From: Ruminococcus sp. NK3A76
Lineage (GTDB): Bacteria; Bacillota; Clostridia; Oscillospirales; Ruminococcaceae
Assembly (NCBI RefSeq): GCF_000686125.1
Contig: NZ_JMMA01000002.1
Span: forward strand, 930,001-994,000
Reading direction: 5' to 3'
Length of the DNA: 64,000 nucleotides
The notes under the pieces were generated by a model that saw nothing but the letters and a program-made list of their open reading frames with translations, was not told the origin of the DNA and ran no database searches. Shown one piece after another: positions 52,150 to 60,222 of this stretch. The position numbers and the translations under genes are program-made. The first letter of the stretch is position 1, and every line of letters begins with the position of its first letter.

Positions 52150-54804
52150 TTATTTGTTCCTGCGCCTTTTTCTTATTATGACAGCCGCCGCACCTGCCAG
52201 AGCTAAGCCTGAAGCCGCAGCAGCTATCGCCTTTGAAGATAAGCCCTTTTTGCCGCTGCTATCTGAGCTGTCAGTTTCTTCTTTTTCTTCGGCTGCTTGG
52301 TGTTTTTCATTTAAACCAAACACTTCAAGCGCATCAAGCTGTATCTCGCCCTGCTTGACAGTGATGACCGCCGTGTGCTCGCAGTCTTCAAGGCCGTTTG
52401 TCAGGCAAACGATACCTCTTGCATCGCAAGACGGTGCGGTAAGCTCTTTTGCCTCACCGCCGTCGATGCTGAGAGTTATGACAGACGAGTCCTTGTTATC
52501 CCCGGTCAGAGCAAAGCCTGTGCCGTTTAGCTTTATCGTCACCGAGCAGCCGTCAACGCCCTTTGAAATCGTCCTTCTGTAATTTGTAAAGCTGCTCATG
52601 CAGTTATGCTCCCAGCTGCCGTCGTAGGTGAGCAGGTCGTCTGTCTGGTCGTAGCGTGTTATGCAGCTTTGATCACCAAGCGGCTCGATGCTCACGTTAT
52701 CAAAGCAGTTGTTGTCAAATGAGCTGTAAAGCGCCGCCCTGCCTGCCGAGCCGACATATTCATCGTCTGAGTGGGTGTATTCAGCAAGCTGTTCGCCGTT
52801 TAAATAGACCTTGATGTTGTTCCAGAGCGCTTCTATCTTCACCCTGTTCTTCTCAGGCGAGAAGTTAGCAGTCTTGCCATTGGCAAGGCTTTTTCTGTTT
52901 AAAAACAGCTCCCAGCTGCCGTCTTCTCTTACCACAAACCTGTAACCGCTCTCGCCCTTTGCGCCGACATTGTACCGAAGACCTACGCCTGCGTAGTTCT
53001 TGTCGGGTGTGTCGGAATGAACGAGCATTATGTCTGCGCTCACCGAATAATTGAACCACCTGTCATCACCGAAATTGGTGGTGGGGGAGGGTGTCCTGCC
53101 CCAGTCGTCGGCCTTGATGTCACGGGTTATCTTTTGCATGAGCACCTTGCCGCCGTCTTTGCTTACCACCTCAAAAGCGCCGCCCTGGTCGGTCGTGTAA
53201 AGCGGTGCGCCGCCCCTCTCGGCAAGAAAAGCATCGTCATACTCAAAATCATCACTATACGGCAGACTGAGAAGCGTGCTCTCTCTGCTGTTTGAGTAGT
53301 CCCTCTCCTCGCATTCAAGAGTTGTAACAGTCACAAGCGAGTATGGCTTGACAGTTACGCTGTAGGTATATCTGCCGCCCTTTTCGGTCGGGGTGATAGT
53401 CTCAGTCTTTTTGAAATAGTTCTCATCATATGTACCGCCCTCAGGGCCTCTTGTTTCCCAGACGCAGACTTGGCTGTTTGCCTTTTCAAGGTTCTCGACC
53501 TCGAATTTATATGTTATCGGCTTGTCTGTCGTGTTTGTCAAGGCTGTCGAATAGTCGCCTGTCTTGGTGTCTGTCGCCGTCATGTAAGTGTAGGTCGCAT
53601 CAACAACAGCGTGGCCGTCGCCGCCTGCGACACCGTCTGCAAAGCACGCATCATCAATGAACGCCCAGCCCTTTTTGAAAAACTGCGAGAAATGCAGCCC
53701 CATAAAATAACCCGTGTCAAGCAGATAGTATCCGCTCCACGGCTCGTCGGCTCTTATAAGCTGCTTCTGCGTGTACTGCGCACCGCTGTAATATGCCGCA
53801 ACGGCAGGCTGATATTCGTAAAGCGTCATATGTCCGCCGGGATACATCGTGATAAAGCGGTTTGCGACATCGAGCATACCGTTTATCTCGCTAAGGCCTG
53901 TTTTTGTCGCATCGTATTTGTATGTTCCCTGCGCATACTCCATAGGCGGGCAGGCCTCGCTGAACCACAGCTCCTTGCCGAATCTGTCAGCAAGCCCCTG
54001 CGCTTGCTCTGTTGACCAGCTCGTGTAATGGCTGCCGATGACATCAATTGCGTTTCTCAGCTCCTTGTCTTTAAGCATCTCATCAGCGCAGTTCCATGTC
54101 GTCACTTCCTCGCCGGCGACTATCTTTATCTTTGAATAGTCGTATGCGCAGTCCTTTTCTTCCTTAAGGTTTTTTGAGAGATACTTTATCCAGTCGTTAT
54201 CGGCTGCACGCTCGTTTCTTGTGGCGCTTACATAGTCAAACACAAGGCCGTATTTCTCATAGGCCGCATCAAGCGTTTTCTTGTACCACTTGTATCTTGA
54301 TGCATATACGTCTTCCGAATCCGTCACCCACTTAGGCTCGCTCCAGTAGAGCATATCAAGCGTAAGGTCGGGGTTAACAGCCTTCGCATCGGCAGCAAGC
54401 ATGAACCCTGCCCCCCTTGTGACATCAGGCTCCTCGTCCTCTGTGCGCATAATGCATGGCTCAGTGCCCGATGATGAGTTTACATCGCTTCCCATTTCTA
54501 TCTTAAGATGATTTATCCCAAGACCGCCCTCGCCGAAAAGATGCTCCAATATCTCCTGATAAGCCTCGGGCGACTGGGTCTTGTAATCCATGAGCAGCCT
54601 TGAAGTGTTGTTTGCAGACACCATGCCGCTGCCCCTGTAGAGCATATTCTCTTTTGTGTTTGCCTTGCTCCCGTCGATAGTTACCTTTCTCACATCGTTC
54701 ACCGCCCCTTCTGCATATACTCTGTTGTCTGTGAGACCTGCCGCTGCACACAGCGTCATCAGCGCAGCCGTTACCGCTGCTGTTATCCGTCTTATTCCTT
54801 GCAT
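52150..54804 (-). CDS. GH59-like beta-galactosidase / galactocerebrosidase, membrane-anchored
   Basis: 884 aa. Signal peptide, then a (beta/alpha)8 domain with the acid/base Glu in SATRNERAADNDW and nucleophile Glu in LWFSEACPP, as in galactocerebrosidase. A beta-sandwich and lectin-like C-terminal domain follow (RGGAPLYTTDQGGAFEVV region), then a carbohydrate-binding-like module, a TM helix and RKRRRNK. It is predicted to release beta-galactose from host glycolipids or glycoproteins at the cell surface. The start ending at 54804 has AAGG upstream. An AraC-type regulator lies next to it. Confidence 0.85.
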   Translation of the reverse strand: MQGIRRITAAVTAALMTLCAAAGLTDNRVYAEGAVNDVRKVTIDGSKANTKENMLYRGSGMVSANNTSRLLMDYKTQSPEAYQEILEHLFGEGGLGINHLKIEMGSDVNSSSGTEPCIMRTEDEEPDVTRGAGFMLAADAKAVNPDLTLDMLYWSEPKWVTDSEDVYASRYKWYKKTLDAAYEKYGLVFDYVSATRNERAADNDWIKYLSKNLKEEKDCAYDYSKIKIVAGEEVTTWNCADEMLKDKELRNAIDVIGSHYTSWSTEQAQGLADRFGKELWFSEACPPMEYAQGTYKYDATKTGLSEINGMLDVANRFITMYPGGHMTLYEYQPAVAAYYSGAQYTQKQLIRADEPWSGYYLLDTGYFMGLHFSQFFKKGWAFIDDACFADGVAGGDGHAVVDATYTYMTATDTKTGDYSTALTNTTDKPITYKFEVENLEKANSQVCVWETRGPEGGTYDENYFKKTETITPTEKGGRYTYSVTVKPYSLVTVTTLECEERDYSNSRESTLLSLPYSDDFEYDDAFLAERGGAPLYTTDQGGAFEVVSKDGGKVLMQKITRDIKADDWGRTPSPTTNFGDDRWFNYSVSADIMLVHSDTPDKNYAGVGLRYNVGAKGESGYRFVVREDGSWELFLNRKSLANGKTANFSPEKNRVKIEALWNNIKVYLNGEQLAEYTHSDDEYVGSAGRAALYSSFDNNCFDNVSIEPLGDQSCITRYDQTDDLLTYDGSWEHNCMSSFTNYRRTISKGVDGCSVTIKLNGTGFALTGDNKDSSVITLSIDGGEAKELTAPSCDARGIVCLTNGLEDCEHTAVITVKQGEIQLDALEVFGLNEKHQAAEEKEETDSSDSSGKKGLSSKAIAAAASGLALAGAAAVIIRKRRRNK

Positions 54805-54827
54805 AATTGACCTTACGTTGTTACTTA

Positions 54828-55001
54828 AGGCAATACCGCACGACCACCGGCACAAGCCTTTGTACGCCATACACTTGCAGATTTTCCGTCATATCACCCA
54901 AATTCACCTTGAAATACGATAGTATTCCTGCGGTTAATTTGGGCAATCTGACAAAAAATCCGACTGCGTGTCTGACGCACAATGGTCGTGCGGTATTGCC
55001 T
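54828..55001. mobile_element. MITE copy 5 (divergent)
   Basis: 174 bp with ends AGGCAATACCGCAC / GTGCGGTATTGCCT; the left flank is TA, the right TG. Both termini carry the same compensating change (AACACC to AATACC, GGTGTT to GGTATT), which keeps the pairing. It lies 23 bp upstream of the glycosidase start and so in its leader or promoter. Confidence 0.88.
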
Positions 55002-55085
55002 TGACGATAGCTTATGTATACATACTATCATATACAACGGAGGTATTCAATCTGATATTTATGTCAAACTCTTACGATTTGAAAC

Positions 55086-56071
55086 TCAGCTGCGGCGCTG
55101 CCTGAATTCTCTCGGCGAAATGCCGGTCGCTCTCCGAAACACTATGCCAAAGTAGTTATTGTCCCTGAAACCGACCTTTAGTGCTATGTCCGTTATTATC
55201 ATGTTTCCTGAAACAAGCAGCAGCTTTGCTTCGCTGACTCTTTTATTATTGATATATTCAACAGGCCGCATACCCGTGCAGCCATGAAACACCCTGCAAA
55301 AATACTGCGCCGACACACCCGACAGCTCCGCCAGCTCGTCAAGTGCTATATCCTCGCTGTAATGCTTGTCGATATAGCTTATCGCCCTTTCGGTCATCAT
55401 GTTTTTGATGTCATCAGACGGCCCTGTGAGCATATGCTCTCTTGCAAGCATGATGAATTCATACAGCAGCGGTGATGACCTTTCGCCGCCGTTTACAGGC
55501 TCTTTTGCGCAGCTCATTATCTGCGAAAAGAGATTAGTCATTCTTTCACTTACAGGCGCATCACATACCACACAGCCGTCAAAGCCCATGCGCTTCATCA
55601 TATCATCAGCGTGCCCGCCACGAAACACCAGCCATCTGGTGTTCCATTCAGCGCTATGCGGCATATACTCATGCGGCAGGGCGGGGGGGAGATAAAAGAT
55701 GCTTCCCTCTTTTAGGATATACTCACTGTCGTTAACCTTAAGGCAACACCGCACATAGACCGCCTGAAGGCTTTGTACGCAACTTACTTGCATCTTTTCC
55801 GTCATATTACACATTTTTTCCTTGAAATACGGTAGTATTCCTTCGGAAAATCTGTGCAATCTGACGAAAAAGCTGACTGCGCAATTTGCGCACAATCTTC
55901 GTGCGGTGTCGCCTTAAGCCTTCCGCAGCCCGAGGCAGTTATAAGAAACTGGTGCGACACAAGCCCCTGCGGCCTTGAAACATAGTATTCAGGCACGCAG
56001 ATACCTATCCCCGAAACATAAAACGGAAGCACCGTCTGCTTACCGAGCACAGGATAAACAGCTTTCAGCAT
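55086..56071 (-). pseudogene. AraC family regulator interrupted by a MITE
   Basis: The 5' part (56071 down to 55915; MLKAVYPVLGKQTVLPFYV, GGGAGGTG upstream) encodes the start of an AraC-type sensory domain. The 3' part (55740 down to 55086) holds the rest plus two helix-turn-helix motifs (DELAELSGVSAQYFCRVF; DIALKVGFRDNNYFGIVF). MITE 6 sits between them. Removing 174 bp plus one TA joins GRLK to VNDSEYILK in frame, giving a normal 269-aa protein. A frame does run from inside the MITE into the 3' part, so an N-terminally altered product remains possible. It probably once controlled the adjacent glycosidase. Confidence 0.85.
55741..55914. mobile_element. MITE copy 6 (inside araC-type gene)
   Basis: 174 bp flanked by TA duplications (55739-55740, 55915-55916). 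It is nearly identical to copies 1 and 4, with only a few differences such as GGTGTC for GGTGTT at one end. Confidence 0.95.
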
Positions 56072-56195
56072 AGTATCACACCTCCCTTTCATTGATAATA
56101 CTGATTATATCACACAACAGCGGATTTGTAAAGAAAGACATGATATTACCCCTGCTGGTTAGCTGCTGAGGATAAGGCGGCCGGCTGATAACAGT

Positions 56196-56226
56196 AAAAG
56201 CCTCCGCAGCAAAGGCGGAGGCTTTT
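56196..56226. terminator. Bidirectional terminator
   Basis: AAAAGCCTCCGC (56196-56207) pairs with GCGGAGGCTTTT (56215-56226). It lies just downstream (minus strand) of the gene fragment at 56246-56315. Confidence 0.8.
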
Positions 56227-56245
56227 AACCTAACTGTCAGTCAGA

Positions 56246-56315
56246 TCAGTGGTTGCCCTGTGTCTTGTAGGAATCTATCATCTTCTTGATGATAGGGGCA
56301 GAACAACAGTACATA
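56246..56315 (-). pseudogene. 3' end of a lost gene
   Basis: On the minus strand a short frame reads PIIKKMIDSYKTQGNH and stops, followed by a terminator, as if only the last codons of a gene survived. The rest of 56316-56636 holds nothing else I recognise. Confidence 0.3.
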
Positions 56316-56636
56316 TTAAGGCGCCAAAGTATGCGTAATTACGGGCATTTTGTGGAATACACTATTTTTGCTCAAATGGGAATTTAAGGAAGATCTATAT
56401 GGTTTTTGGCCGAATTTTGCCTTTTATAAGGAGTAGCTAAATAAATCATTATGATACCGTGACGATTGCCTTTCCAACCAGCATTCGATAAAAGTATATG
56501 TAAATGATAATCAAGAGAAAGAGTATATTTCAGATCTGTACCTGTTTTATTCGACTTTTCATTTGCCTCTATATCCTGATTATAGCACAAACGGCGGTAT
56601 ATTGCAATGGAAAAGGCGTGAAAAAGTGTGTGGAGA

Positions 56637-56665
56637 TTGACTTTTTCGGGGTGGTTTGGTATAAT
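56637..56665 (+). promoter_or_regulatory. Promoter, copy A
   Basis: TTGACT (56637-56642), 17 bp, TATAAT (56660-56665). The whole segment is almost the same as the promoter at 57150-57178, including the spacer (TTTTCGGGGTGGTTTGG against TTTTCAGGGCGGTTTGG). Confidence 0.85.
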
Positions 56666-56708
56666 AGTGTGATAGTTGCGATCTGTATTATGAGTGAGGG
56701 TGAGAATA

Positions 56709-57104
56709 ATGGAATTAAATGAAAAAGATCTTAAGCTGATAGATGAGTGCTTGGGATGGATTTGCAGGCACAAAACAACTTCTATATTTATGGATGATCT
56801 TAAAGGTTTTTCACAAGGGCGAGGTATCGCCGGTGAGATGTGCCCTGCAAATATACTTTTATTAAAAGCTGAAACGATGGACGAAGAGGAGATCGAACTG
56901 TATGGCGGAAAAAGGTTCGATGGAGTAGTCTTTGATGAAGGGTGCGATGTTTTTGATACTACCCCTGTTATCCTCACTTATCAGGAGTTTTACGACTTTT
57001 TATGTAAATACGTTGAGGAAACAATTAAAGATATGGACGCTGAGTTTCAGACAGAAGCAAGGAGGTATCTGCTTCTGTTCAAGGAAAAGTATAGCTTGAA
57101 ATAA
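56709..57104 (+). CDS. Hypothetical protein, possible immunity protein
   Basis: 131 aa, acidic, soluble, with no signal or TM. I do not recognise the family. Its A+T content is higher than the core genes, it has a private promoter shared in sequence with the next gene, and it neighbours a Syd/SUKH-like protein; orphan immunity genes show this pattern. GAGGGTGAG precedes the ATG at 56709; an in-frame ATG five codons earlier is less well placed. Confidence 0.65.
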   Translation: MELNEKDLKLIDECLGWICRHKTTSIFMDDLKGFSQGRGIAGEMCPANILLLKAETMDEEEIELYGGKRFDGVVFDEGCDVFDTTPVILTYQEFYDFLCKYVEETIKDMDAEFQTEARRYLLLFKEKYSLK

Positions 57105-57149
57105 CCTTATAACTCTAATATTTCATGCAAACACAGATAGCCCCATAGA

Positions 57150-57178
57150 TTGACTTTTTCAGGGCGGTTTGGTATAAT
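57150..57178 (+). promoter_or_regulatory. Promoter, copy B
   Basis: TTGACT (57150-57155), 17 bp, TATAAT (57173-57178); near-duplicate of copy A. Confidence 0.85.
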
Positions 57179-57235
57179 ATGGGCAAGAGAAAGCATTGCA
57201 GCTTTCTTTGCAATTCAGAAACAGGGGTGCTGAAA

Positions 57236-57853
57236 ATGAAAGAAGCGCTATTGAATTATAAACAAAAAACACTTAAACGTGGACAGTTTTGGCTGCCTGA
57301 TGATTTTAGTGATGTAATTCTAGAAATGGCAGAGGAATTCAAAAGAAATTTCCTTATTCCAAGAACAACCAATACCGATTTTTCGCCGTTCAGAGATCGT
57401 TTTGGATATGAATTGCCTGATGAAATCAAGGAATATATGAGCCTATACTGGCATCCGTGTGTAAATGGCGCTTATGATTGTATGCAACAGAATGAAAAAG
57501 GATATTATAAGCTTGATGATAGTATCGTGCTGTTTTCTGTGATGAAGAATAACAATGAATCTGATGACGATGTTCTTTTTCATAAGTATGGGATAATTGA
57601 TCTTACTGAGGAATGGCTCAAATCGTGTAAAGAAGATGCTGAGTCTCAGCCAGAGCTTGCAGAATTTGCAAAAGAAGCTATTGACTATATCCCGATCGGG
57701 TGGTCAAGCTATTACGCTTACGATATACTATTCAGAAGATCAACAAAGAAGATCTATTTGGGAGCAGATAGCGCAGACAGATTTGTCTGTGAAGAACCCA
57801 TTGCCAATTCACTGCCCGAACTGATAAACGGATTATATTTTTATAACCATTGA
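57236..57853 (+). CDS. Syd/SUKH-like protein
   Basis: 205 aa, acidic and soluble. The middle (FGYELPDEIKEYMSLYWHPC) resembles the SecY-interacting Syd fold, a branch of the SUKH superfamily used widely as immunity proteins against polymorphic toxins. No toxin is adjacent. The ATG at 57236 has GGGGTG upstream; the earlier ATG at 57179 begins directly after the -10 box and is unlikely. It is A+T-rich relative to core genes. Confidence 0.7.
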   Translation: MKEALLNYKQKTLKRGQFWLPDDFSDVILEMAEEFKRNFLIPRTTNTDFSPFRDRFGYELPDEIKEYMSLYWHPCVNGAYDCMQQNEKGYYKLDDSIVLFSVMKNNNESDDDVLFHKYGIIDLTEEWLKSCKEDAESQPELAEFAKEAIDYIPIGWSSYYAYDILFRRSTKKIYLGADSADRFVCEEPIANSLPELINGLYFYNH

Positions 57854-57865
57854 ATACACTCAAAC

Positions 57866-57903
57866 ACGGATAACCGTCCTCATCAGACGGCTATCCGTTT
57901 CTT
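57866..57903. terminator. Hairpin terminator between convergent genes
   Basis: ACGGATAACCGTC pairs with GACGGCTATCCGT (one mismatch), then TTCTTATT on the plus strand. Confidence 0.75.
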
Positions 57904-57904
57904 A

Positions 57905-58195
57905 TTATTCCGCATACCCTGGGTCCGTAACGGTCAGCTCGGTATGCTCGCTGTCCTGCGGATCATAAATATCATAAATCACTGAACTGCACCCCATAGA
58001 CTTGCAAAACTCTGTTGCCTTGTTCAGAACATCAGACGGTTTTAAATAACTGTCGATATGGTACAGCTTTTGTTTAAAAGGAGTTGTAATGGCAAAGGAA
58101 ACAACGATATGAACGTAGAAGACTCCCCCGCCACCGACCACTGTGCTTATGTACGAAAAAGCGTACTGTTTAAAGCTTGAGCATTTACAAAACAT
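57905..58195 (-). CDS. Hypothetical small protein
   Basis: 96 aa with a Cys-containing start (MFCKCSSFKQYAF), a Gly-rich turn and an acidic end. It has no family I recognise. AGGAAGTG lies before the start, and the gene ends at a shared terminator. Possibly part of the same accessory block. Confidence 0.5.
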   Translation of the reverse strand: MFCKCSSFKQYAFSYISTVVGGGGVFYVHIVVSFAITTPFKQKLYHIDSYLKPSDVLNKATEFCKSMGCSSVIYDIYDPQDSEHTELTVTDPGYAE

Positions 58196-58311
58196 TTTAT
58201 TTCACTTCCTATTGATTTTAACAAGCAAATATGGTATAATATATTTAAAGAAAAAAAGGGGTAAGCTATGGACAGACAGAAAATTGAAAACGCCATTGAC
58301 AGAATGACTTT

Positions 58312-59034
58312 ATGTGCCAGGTCTTTGATGAAAACTACGCAGGGGTCGAGCTGGTGCTGAGTATCATACTCAAACAGCCTGCGATCAAGGTCAAAAAGAT
58401 AACCGTTCAGCACGAATACAGAAATCTCAAAAAGCGCTCGGTAAGGTTAGATATAACCGCCGTGGACTCGGCTAACAGAGTTATGGACATTGAAGTCCAG
58501 CGTGATAATGACGGCGCTGATATCCGCAGAGCTCGCTACAACAGCAGTATGCTCGATACACGTCTGCTTGACAAGGGGCAGGCGTATTCCGAGCTTGTTG
58601 ACAGCTACGTTATTTTCATAACCGAGCATGATGTGCTTGGGCGTGACCTGCCGCTTTATCACATCACAAGAAGGATAGAGGAAACAGATGAGCCATTTGG
58701 TGACGGAACACATATTATTTATGTAAACGGCGAACACGACAAAGAAAACACACCGCTTGCAAAGCTGATGCACGATTTTAAGTGCCTTAAATCGCAGGAT
58801 ATGAACTATCCTCAGCTTGCCGAGGGTGTAAAGTATTACAAGGAAACAGAAGGAGGTCGGGAGAAAATGTGTAAGATAGTTGAAGAATTAAGAGATGAGG
58901 CCAGAAAAGAACATATGATAAAAACCGCTCAGGCGATGATCGAGCTTGGAAAGCTTTCCTATGAGGAAATTGCCATTTGCTCCGGTCTTAGTCTTGACGA
59001 AGTAAAGGCGCTTGCCGAGGGCAGGCCTGCATAG
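58312..59034 (+). CDS. Rpn/PD-(D/E)XK-type nuclease or transposase-like protein, damaged 5' end
   Basis: 240 aa from the internal ATG. The PD-(D/E)XK core is visible: RLDITAVDSANRVMDIEVQRDN (D...ExQ). The C-terminus (IELGKLSYEEIAICSGLSLDEVKAL) is the usual Rpn-family helix pair. Rpn proteins promote recombination and are linked to phage defence. An ATG at 58268 (MDRQKIENAIDRM) is in another frame, and a one-base loss near 58309 would join it to DFMCQVFDENY, the normal N-terminus. Thus either an N-terminally short protein or a pseudogene. Confidence 0.72.
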   Translation: MCQVFDENYAGVELVLSIILKQPAIKVKKITVQHEYRNLKKRSVRLDITAVDSANRVMDIEVQRDNDGADIRRARYNSSMLDTRLLDKGQAYSELVDSYVIFITEHDVLGRDLPLYHITRRIEETDEPFGDGTHIIYVNGEHDKENTPLAKLMHDFKCLKSQDMNYPQLAEGVKYYKETEGGREKMCKIVEELRDEARKEHMIKTAQAMIELGKLSYEEIAICSGLSLDEVKALAEGRPA

Positions 59035-59040
59035 TGTAAA

Positions 59041-59077
59041 AAAACAGCTCGTTCCGTATTTGGGACGGGCTGTTTTT
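59041..59077 (+). terminator. Intrinsic terminator after the nuclease gene
   Basis: AACAGCTCGTTCC pairs with GGGACGGGCTGTT with wobbles, then TTTT. The 59081-59254 stretch shows nothing recognisable. Confidence 0.8.
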
Positions 59078-59254
59078 AGTTTGTATGACGGCCAATAAAT
59101 ATACAGTTTAATCATCGTTTTAAAGCTTTTTACATAAGCCAAATATATGCGGCGTGTAGTTTTGCTTGCGGTTATCATTGTTTTTGACTTATTATATGAT
59201 GATTGATGTTCTTTTGCTTTGTTTATTTGCGGTTAGTTTCGCATTTGACCGTCA

Positions 59255-59587
59255 TTTATTATCGAAACGGCTCAGCTGCTGCCCGGGGCAGAGCTTTTCA
59301 CTCAGATAGTTACCGCCGCCGATAAGGGTGCAGCTTGGATAAGAGGAATTGTAAGCAAGCGCAAGGACTACATCAGAAAAATAGATAAAATGAAACCCGC
59401 CGAGATACTTGAATGGCTCCCCGCATTCTTTTGTGCCGATATGGCTGATAATCTGGAGGACAGCAAGAAACCCTTTGTTATTTTTCTTGACACCTACGAG
59501 AGCTTTGTCAACGAGCTTAATTCTGTAGGTATAGCTTCACAAAAAGATGAATGGCTAAGAGGAAAAAACGGACCCTTGACTGCGTGA
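59255..59587 (+). pseudogene. Fragment of a large NTPase-type gene
   Basis: An open stretch without a start reads AELFTQIVTAADKGAAWI, EWLPAFFCADMADNL, KPFVIFLDTYESFVNEL and KDEWLRGKNG before a stop. 'FVIFLDTYE' looks like the Walker B strand of a P-loop ATPase, but no Walker A precedes it. Both ends appear missing. This is a remnant. Confidence 0.55.
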
Positions 59588-60098
59588 GCGAGACTGCCGC
59601 CGCCGATATGAGAGCAGCATACAAGGTTGGCTTCAAGGACGGTGTATCTATGATGCGAGAGATTCAGGAATAAAGCAAGGATAGCTGATGCCAACAAAAA
59701 GCTAAACGGGCTTTATTTCAGAATCGGCGGTCTTAAGGCAGCACTTGTTGATTCGTTTGATTATGACAACTTGGATAGACCTTGCTATTCTTGGTGACCC
59801 CGAATACACCAAAAAGTACATTGGCGATTATAAGAAGAAAGAGCAATGGAATGACCTTTCAAACGCTATCTATGATAGCCGCAAGGATTTCAAGAGAATG
59901 TTTGATAACTGCAAGGACTGGAAGAGCCTTGTAGACCTTAGCAAAAAGGCACTTTCACCCTCGGCACTCGAAATGTCCTTTGAGCTTAAGAGCGTAGGGC
60001 AGAAGCTGGAGATTGAGGAGCAGACAAGCATCAACATCGAGGCGCAGAAAGCCATTGAAGCACAAAAGAACAACGGCTTGAACAAGGGCGAGAAATAA
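59588..60098 (+). pseudogene. Gene remnants of mobile or accessory origin
   Basis: Three short frames in series: ADMRAAYKVGFKDGVSMMREIQE ending at about 59672, a fragment with ANKKLNGLYFRIGGLKAALVDSF around 59690-59755, and a 111-codon frame from the ATG at 59763 (charged, helical, WIDLAILGDPEYTKKY). None is recognisable as a whole gene. The pattern is of a deleted and rejoined element. Confidence 0.4.
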
Positions 60099-60222
60099 GG
60101 GCAAGGGTAATCTTCTAAATCACCCTTTTAACAAAAGTGTTCATAAGATAAATAAAGCATATACTGTTTAAGGGCTTGCACCGTTTGGCACAAGCCCTTA
60201 GCTATGTGTTCATTATCAAAGC

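Noticed and set aside
60170-60199. Hairpin AAGGGCTTG/CAAGCCCTT as a terminator
   Set aside because: A stable stem, but no T-run on either strand, so not called as a terminator.
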